A stretch of 19,035 nt of DNA from contig USSM01000012.1 of assembly GCA_900557455.1 (NCBI GenBank), positions 1 through 19,035 on the forward strand, read 5' to 3'. A model generated the notes under the pieces. That model was given only the letters and a program-made list of their open reading frames with translations. It was not told where the DNA came from and searched no databases. Below, piece after piece: positions 15,113 to 19,035 of this stretch. A program made the translations under genes and the position numbers. Every line of letters begins with the position of its first letter. Within the stretch, counting starts at the first letter, position 1. Source of the stretch: an uncultured Collinsella sp. Lineage in GTDB: Bacteria; Actinomycetota; Coriobacteriia; Coriobacteriales; Coriobacteriaceae.

Positions 15113-15149
15113 CTGCCGGCACTTGGGGACGTTCCTTTTGTGCCGGCAG
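15113..15149. repeat. Element E palindrome
   Basis: CTGCCGGCAC (15113-15122) pairs perfectly with GTGCCGGCAG (15140-15149) around the 17-base loop TTGGGGACGTTCCTTTT. It lies 17 bases beyond the peptidase stop codon (minus strand) and again has the GGGGAC core. Confidence 0.82.
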
Positions 15150-15166
15150 GCGGGAACACTCCTTTG

Positions 15167-16585
15167 CTAGAAGATCTGGCGCAGGTCTCCGCGGTTGAGG
15201 GCTTCGTTGTAGAGATGTTTGAATACCACGCTGCCGTGCAGGCCATCGTGTTCAAACTCGTTGGTCACCCAGGCGTGCGAGTTGCCCACGCGGCTGAGCG
15301 TATCGAGCTGCAGGCCCGAATCTACGTACATGTCGTCGAAATGCACCGCGGCCTGGAGCGGCACCTCGTTGCAGGCCAAGCGCTGCGGGTCGTAGATCTT
15401 GTCCCAGCTGGTGTCTTCCATCAGCAGATCCATGGCGAGCTTGAAGGGCTTGAGCTCAGGCATCTGCTCAAACATCCACGGGAACATGGCCTCGCCGGTA
15501 AACATGAGCGGGCGCGCGAGCGTGTCGAACTCGGCGCGATGGGCCTTCTCTTCTGCCGCGGCCCAGCGGATGGGCATGGTGTCGCCATCGGCGTAGATGA
15601 ACTCCTGCAGCGTCCAGTACAGCGGGTTTGTACGCGTGTTGGTGCGCTCGAAGGCGCGCATCAAAAAGCTGTCGGATACCGAGGAACCGCAGCTCAACGT
15701 ACCGTCGCCATCAACAAACGCGTGGTCGATAATCCAGTGCATGCGCTCAAAGCTCGGCTTCATGCCAAAGTCGCTGCCCATGAGCTGCAGGCGCTCGACC
15801 GTCATCGGCGAGCCGTCGGGCAGTGCGGGCTTTTGCTCCTCGAGGGCATCTGCCAGGGCCGCCACGCGTTCGACGTCGGCGGGGTAGCGGTCATAATACT
15901 GCTGGGTCTTGGCCGCCATGCGCGGGAAGGTGTGCGCGTAGACCTCGCTGGCGCTCGTCGGCACGTGCGGAATGCCGCCGCAGGTAAAGCTTGCCGTTAC
16001 GCCCTCGGGGAAAAGCGATAGATAGCTCAACGTCAAAAAGCCGCCGTAGCTCTGCCCGAGTGTGACCCAGGGCTTGCCGCCAAAGCCCACCAGGCGCAGG
16101 TACTCAAAGTCGCGCACGATGGAACTGGCGAGGTGGCGCTTGAGAAAGTCCGCCTGCGAGCGTGCGGCATCGGCTCCTGCTGCCTCGGCGCGATTGCCCA
16201 GAGCCGCGATCGTACGCCCGTCTACGCAGCTGCTGCGCCCGGTACCTCGCTGGTCGGGCAGCACGACGCGGAAATGCTTGACGGCCTCCTCGATCCAGCC
16301 ATCGCTTGTGGGCGACAGCGGACGCGGGCTCTCGCCGCCGGGGCCGCCCTGCAAAAAGAGGAGGAGCGGCAAGTCGTCGTTAATGCGGTCGGGCGCGCAA
16401 ACCACGCGGTAGAAGAGCTTGATGCTTTCGGGTGCACCGGCGATGGGCGCCGGCATTGCGCCGCGGCGCATGGTACTGCCGACGGCCAAAAGCATGGGCT
16501 CCAGGCCGCGCCAGTCGAGGGGGACGTCGATGCTGTGGTCCTCGACGTAGAGGCCGGGGACGTGGTACGAAGTGATGAGCGCCAT
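15167..16585 (-). CDS. Proline iminopeptidase-like alpha/beta hydrolase (peptidase family S33)
   Basis: A 472-residue cytoplasmic serine peptidase of the type that removes N-terminal proline from peptides. Seen: the oxyanion segment FLQGGPGGESPRP at 77-89, DQRGTGRSS at 111-119 characteristic of this family, and the nucleophile elbow GQSYGG at 177-182 with Ser179. A C-terminal His in NEFEHDGLHG completes the probable triad. The length matches the large S33 subgroup (about 430-480) rather than the 300-residue forms. The ATG at 16585 is chosen because TGGAAG lies six bases upstream; the frame is open to 16675 but that part is unconserved. It is divergent from proA and convergent with proB, lying between the two proline genes. 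Substrate is inferred from family. Confidence 0.88.
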   Translation of the reverse strand: MALITSYHVPGLYVEDHSIDVPLDWRGLEPMLLAVGSTMRRGAMPAPIAGAPESIKLFYRVVCAPDRINDDLPLLLFLQGGPGGESPRPLSPTSDGWIEEAVKHFRVVLPDQRGTGRSSCVDGRTIAALGNRAEAAGADAARSQADFLKRHLASSIVRDFEYLRLVGFGGKPWVTLGQSYGGFLTLSYLSLFPEGVTASFTCGGIPHVPTSASEVYAHTFPRMAAKTQQYYDRYPADVERVAALADALEEQKPALPDGSPMTVERLQLMGSDFGMKPSFERMHWIIDHAFVDGDGTLSCGSSVSDSFLMRAFERTNTRTNPLYWTLQEFIYADGDTMPIRWAAAEEKAHRAEFDTLARPLMFTGEAMFPWMFEQMPELKPFKLAMDLLMEDTSWDKIYDPQRLACNEVPLQAAVHFDDMYVDSGLQLDTLSRVGNSHAWVTNEFEHDGLHGSVVFKHLYNEALNRGDLRQIF

Positions 16586-16698
16586 GTAATGCTTCCATTC
16601 GTTGTGGTGTTTCGGGTTGACCAATTCTACCGCCGTCGGCGAGGATGCGTGCAAATCGGCTACCATGGTTGGCAAACATCTAAGAGAAAGGGCCGTCC
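16586..16698. promoter_or_regulatory. Divergent promoter region of the peptidase gene and proA
   Basis: Only 113 bases separate the two start codons. On the minus strand TAGAAT (16629-16624) is a good -10 candidate for the peptidase gene, with TTGCAC 19 bases further up. For proA no good hexamer pair is seen, although TTGACC at 16617-16622 could be a -35. A shared operator is possible but no palindrome stands out. Confidence 0.4.
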
Positions 16699-17985
16699 AT
16701 GTCGGTCGATATAGCCACGTATGTCCACGATCTTGCCGTCGAGGCCAAGGCCGCTTCTGCCGCGCTTGCCACGGCGAGCGATGCCCAGCGCCAGGAGGCC
16801 GTGCGCGCCATGGCCGCGGCGCTGCGCGATGGTATCGATTGCATTATTGCCGCCAACGAGCTCGATATGTCTGCCGCGCGCGATGCAGGCACCTCGGCCG
16901 GACTGCTCGACCGCCTGCTGCTGACGCCCGAGCGCGTTGAGGGCATGGCCGCCGGCCTGGAGAAGCTCGCTGAGTTGCCCGATCCCGTCGGCCGCGTGCT
17001 CGATCACCGCGTGCTTGCAAGCGGTGTGGACCTGACCCGCGTGAGTGTGCCGCTGGGTCTGGTTGCCATGGTGTATGAGGCGCGCCCCAACGTGACGGCC
17101 GACGCCGCGGGCATCTGCATCCGCACCGGCAACGCCTGCATCCTGCGCGGCGGTTCGCTGGCGTATCACTCTTGCGCCATGATTGCCGAACTACTGGCCG
17201 ATGCGCTTGAGGCCCAGGGTTTCCCGCGCGCGGCCGTGTCGATGATCGAGTCTACCGACCGCGAGGCCACCGGCGAGCTCATGAAGCTCCGCGGCATCGT
17301 CGATGTGCTCATCCCGCGTGGCGGTGCGGGTCTCATTCAGCGCTGTGTGCGCGAGTCGCTCGTACCGGTGATCGAGACGGGCACGGGCAACTGCCACATC
17401 TACGTGCATGAATCCGCCGACTTTGACAAGGCGCTCAACATTATCGTTAATGCCAAGACGCAGCGCGTAGGCGTGTGCAATGCCGCCGAGTCGCTGCTTG
17501 TGGACCGCGCCGTGGCCGACGCGTTTTTGCCCGCGGCCGTGGCCGTACTGCACGACCATGGCGTGCTCATTCACGGCGACGAGGCCACGTGCGCCGCATG
17601 CGCCGATGCCGGTCTTGCCGAGGGCGACGACTACGTGGCCGCGACCGAGGAAGACTGGGGCCGCGAGTATCTGGCGCTCGAGATGAGCGTGAAGGTCGTG
17701 GCGAACGAGGATGAGGCCATCGCGCACATCAACCGCTACGGTACCAGGCACTCCGAGGCCATCATCGCCGAGGACGCCGATGCCTGCGAGCGCTTCTTGG
17801 ATGAGATCGATGCCTCGGCCGTGTATGCCAACGCCAGCACGCGCTTCACCGACGGCGGCGAGTTTGGACTGGGCGCCGAGATAGGCATCTCGACCCAAAA
17901 GCTCCATGCCCGCGGCCCCTTCGCCGCCGAGGCCCTCACCACCTACAAATACAAGCTCCGCGGCACCGGCCAGGTTCGCCCCTAA
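16699..17985 (+). CDS. proA: Glutamate-5-semialdehyde dehydrogenase (gamma-glutamyl phosphate reductase)
   Basis: A 428-residue NADPH-dependent enzyme that reduces gamma-glutamyl phosphate to glutamate semialdehyde, the second step of proline synthesis, directly using the product of ProB. Seen: VPLGLVAMVYEARPNVTADAA (117-137), LRGGSLAYHS near 149-158, ETGTGNCHIYVHESAD, and the catalytic cysteine C260 in AKTQRVGVCNAAESLLV. The C-terminus has GEFGLGAEIGISTQKLHARGP, invariant in ProA. The start at 16699 has AGAAAGGGCC just upstream. No proC for the last step is present. An element-A palindrome follows the stop by 15 bases and may end the transcript. Confidence 0.97.
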   Translation: MSVDIATYVHDLAVEAKAASAALATASDAQRQEAVRAMAAALRDGIDCIIAANELDMSAARDAGTSAGLLDRLLLTPERVEGMAAGLEKLAELPDPVGRVLDHRVLASGVDLTRVSVPLGLVAMVYEARPNVTADAAGICIRTGNACILRGGSLAYHSCAMIAELLADALEAQGFPRAAVSMIESTDREATGELMKLRGIVDVLIPRGGAGLIQRCVRESLVPVIETGTGNCHIYVHESADFDKALNIIVNAKTQRVGVCNAAESLLVDRAVADAFLPAAVAVLHDHGVLIHGDEATCAACADAGLAEGDDYVAATEEDWGREYLALEMSVKVVANEDEAIAHINRYGTRHSEAIIAEDADACERFLDEIDASAVYANASTRFTDGGEFGLGAEIGISTQKLHARGPFAAEALTTYKYKLRGTGQVRP

Positions 17986-17990
17986 ACCTC

Positions 17991-18041
17991 TCGCAAACGA
18001 AAAACCACCACAAAGGGGACAGGCACCTTCGTGGTGGTTTT
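17991..18041 (+). repeat. Element A palindrome upstream of the RAYT gene
   Basis: AAAACCACCAC (18001-18011) pairs with GTGGTGGTTTT (18031-18041); after one mismatch AAGG/CCTT extend the stem and GGACAGGCA forms the loop. Bases 17991-18022 (32 bp) recur exactly, in the same orientation, at 18972-19003 on the other side of the transposase gene. A one-mismatch inverted copy is at 2057-2097. Confidence 0.9.
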
Positions 18042-18201
18042 GGCTTGTTGGTCGCTCGTTCGTTGTCTAACGGTATCTAAGCATATTTCCGCCATGCAAT
18101 AGCTAACATTTCGGCAGGTGGACGGTTTAATCGGCGAGTAGATTCTCACCGCTTTGCGTGCGGCTCGGGGTTATTTTTGGCATGAGAGCAAGGAGATGCC
18201 C

Positions 18202-18960
18202 ATGTCGAGAAAACCGCGGCAGAAATCACAGATTGGCCTGTATCACATTACGATGAGAGGCAACGGCAAGCAACTTCTGTTTGAAGATGATAAGGACAGA
18301 AGGCGGCTACTGTCGCTTGTCCGGACCTCGATAACGAGATTCAACATTACATTAATTGCTTGGTGCCTGATGGGCAACCACGTTCATCTTGTCATGAGCG
18401 ATCCTGGCGACAACGTGAGCGATGCCATGCATCTTGTCATGTCTTGCTACGCAACTTGGTATAACCGTCGCCACGGACATGTTGGCCATGTTTTTCAGGA
18501 TAGGTTTTCAAGCGCCCCTATTTCGAGTGAGGAATACCTTCTCGACGCTATTCGATATGTTCATTTCAATCCGCAAAAGGCCGGGGTTTGTCCATACGGC
18601 GCGTATCGATGGAGCAGCCACCTAGATTATGTTGAACGCGATCCAAAAATCGCAACGGTCGATTTGGCGCTCGTTCGTCTTGCCTTTCCCCGTGTGCGCG
18701 ACTATAAGGCCTTTATGGATGCATCGAATGGGACAGTCGTTCGTCCGCCATCGGGTGGACGTATCGATGAAGATGAGGCCTTAGATGTAGGGACGGCGCT
18801 GGTCCGCTCGCTCGGCTTGAGTGGGCTCTCCGATGTCAAATCCCTCAACAAGACTAAACGCAACGAGGTGCTTGCCGCAATGCGAGGCGCGGGCCTTTCC
18901 ATCCGCCAGATCCAGCGCTTGACGGGCGTGGGGGAGTGGTCGATCCGCAAAGCGGGCTAG
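18202..18960 (+). CDS. REP-associated tyrosine transposase (RAYT, Y1/HUH family)
   Basis: A 252-residue single-strand DNA transposase of the Y1 type. Seen: YHITMRGNGKQLLFEDD at the N-terminus; the metal-binding HUH motif as HVH at 60-62 (CLMGNHVHLVM); GHVFQDRFSS near 95-104; the helix YLLDAIRYVHFNPQKAG with catalytic Tyr119; and a C-terminal helix-turn-helix-like tail (LSIRQIQRLTGVGEWSIR) that may bind DNA. RAYTs are normally single-copy domesticated transposases that act on palindromic intergenic repeats. The start at 18202 has AGGAG six bases upstream, better than the ATG at 18196, which abuts it. The gene is framed by direct copies of the element-A arm, which fits a RAYT-repeat unit. All expected catalytic residues are present. 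Confidence 0.92.
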   Translation: MSRKPRQKSQIGLYHITMRGNGKQLLFEDDKDRRRLLSLVRTSITRFNITLIAWCLMGNHVHLVMSDPGDNVSDAMHLVMSCYATWYNRRHGHVGHVFQDRFSSAPISSEEYLLDAIRYVHFNPQKAGVCPYGAYRWSSHLDYVERDPKIATVDLALVRLAFPRVRDYKAFMDASNGTVVRPPSGGRIDEDEALDVGTALVRSLGLSGLSDVKSLNKTKRNEVLAAMRGAGLSIRQIQRLTGVGEWSIRKAG

Positions 18961-18971
18961 TCTCCCTCCTG

Positions 18972-19035
18972 TCGCAAACGAAAAACCACCACAAAGGGGA
19001 CAGTGAACTGCGCCCCGAAACTTGGACTGAACAAA
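18972..19035 (+). repeat. Right copy of element A arm and terminal inverted repeat
   Basis: Bases 18972-19003 repeat 17991-18022 exactly. Bases 18981-19035 are the perfect reverse complement of 1-55. Only one arm of the palindrome is visible before the window ends; the partner arm, if present, lies outside. Confidence 0.9.

Noticed and set aside
15140..16021. A 293-codon plus-strand frame opposite the iminopeptidase gene
   Set aside because: Antisense shadow; the minus-strand gene has GQSYGG and DQRGTGRS motifs and a good start.
1..19035. The whole window as one 19-kb transposon bounded by terminal inverted repeats
   Set aside because: The interior is mostly housekeeping genes without a matching transposase for such a unit, and the 55-base repeat arm occurs inside the window too; an assembly break is simpler.

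Overview
The window reads as chromosomal DNA of a high-GC Gram-positive gut bacterium, most likely a Coriobacteriia member such as Collinsella. That assignment is an inference from base composition, gene style (DegV, TrpS, WecA-type transferase, NAPRT, ProB/ProA) and dispersed GGGGAC-containing hairpins; no ribosomal marker is present. The first and last 55 bases are exact reverse complements and run to both window edges, which suggests a contig broken at a dispersed repeat.

Layout. 1-2040: MarR regulator, DegV fatty-acid-binding protein and a minimal MGMT-type protein, separated by a large inverted repeat pair. 2041-2433: a repeat hairpin, a candidate small RNA with three stem-loops, and the trpS terminator. 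2434-4838 (minus): trpS, and upstream of it a WecA/TagO-type glycosyl-1-phosphate transferase. 4839-5365: a structured RNA with a long closing stem, best explained as 6S RNA, divergent from a PflX-like radical SAM gene (5366-6304). 6305-6572: a palindromic repeat and a complete tRNA-Ala(CGC) unit with promoter and terminator. 6726-11386: an AT-richer, apparently acquired block with an orphan half of a type I restriction specificity subunit and a 1286-residue RecQ-like helicase with a large unassigned C-terminal half. 11565-18000: a tail-anchored coiled-coil protein, pncB (NAD salvage), proB, a convergent proline iminopeptidase and proA. 18001-19035: a RAYT (REP-associated tyrosine transposase) gene framed by two copies of the same repeat arm.

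How it fits together. ProB and ProA catalyse the first two steps of proline synthesis, and the peptidase between them releases N-terminal proline from peptides, so that segment is proline-themed. The helicase block beside the tRNA looks like a defence-type island, with the HsdS piece as a relic or silent cassette. The most interesting system is the combination of the RAYT with at least five intergenic palindrome types whose stems differ but which all carry a GGGAC core 12-18 bases in from one end. This suggests one family of mobilised elements, though the link between transposase and repeats is inference. Stretches of more than 300 bases without a protein gene (2041-2433, 4839-5365, 6305-6725, 14812-15166) are mostly filled by RNAs, terminators and palindromic repeats. 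No CRISPR array, rRNA or replication origin was seen.
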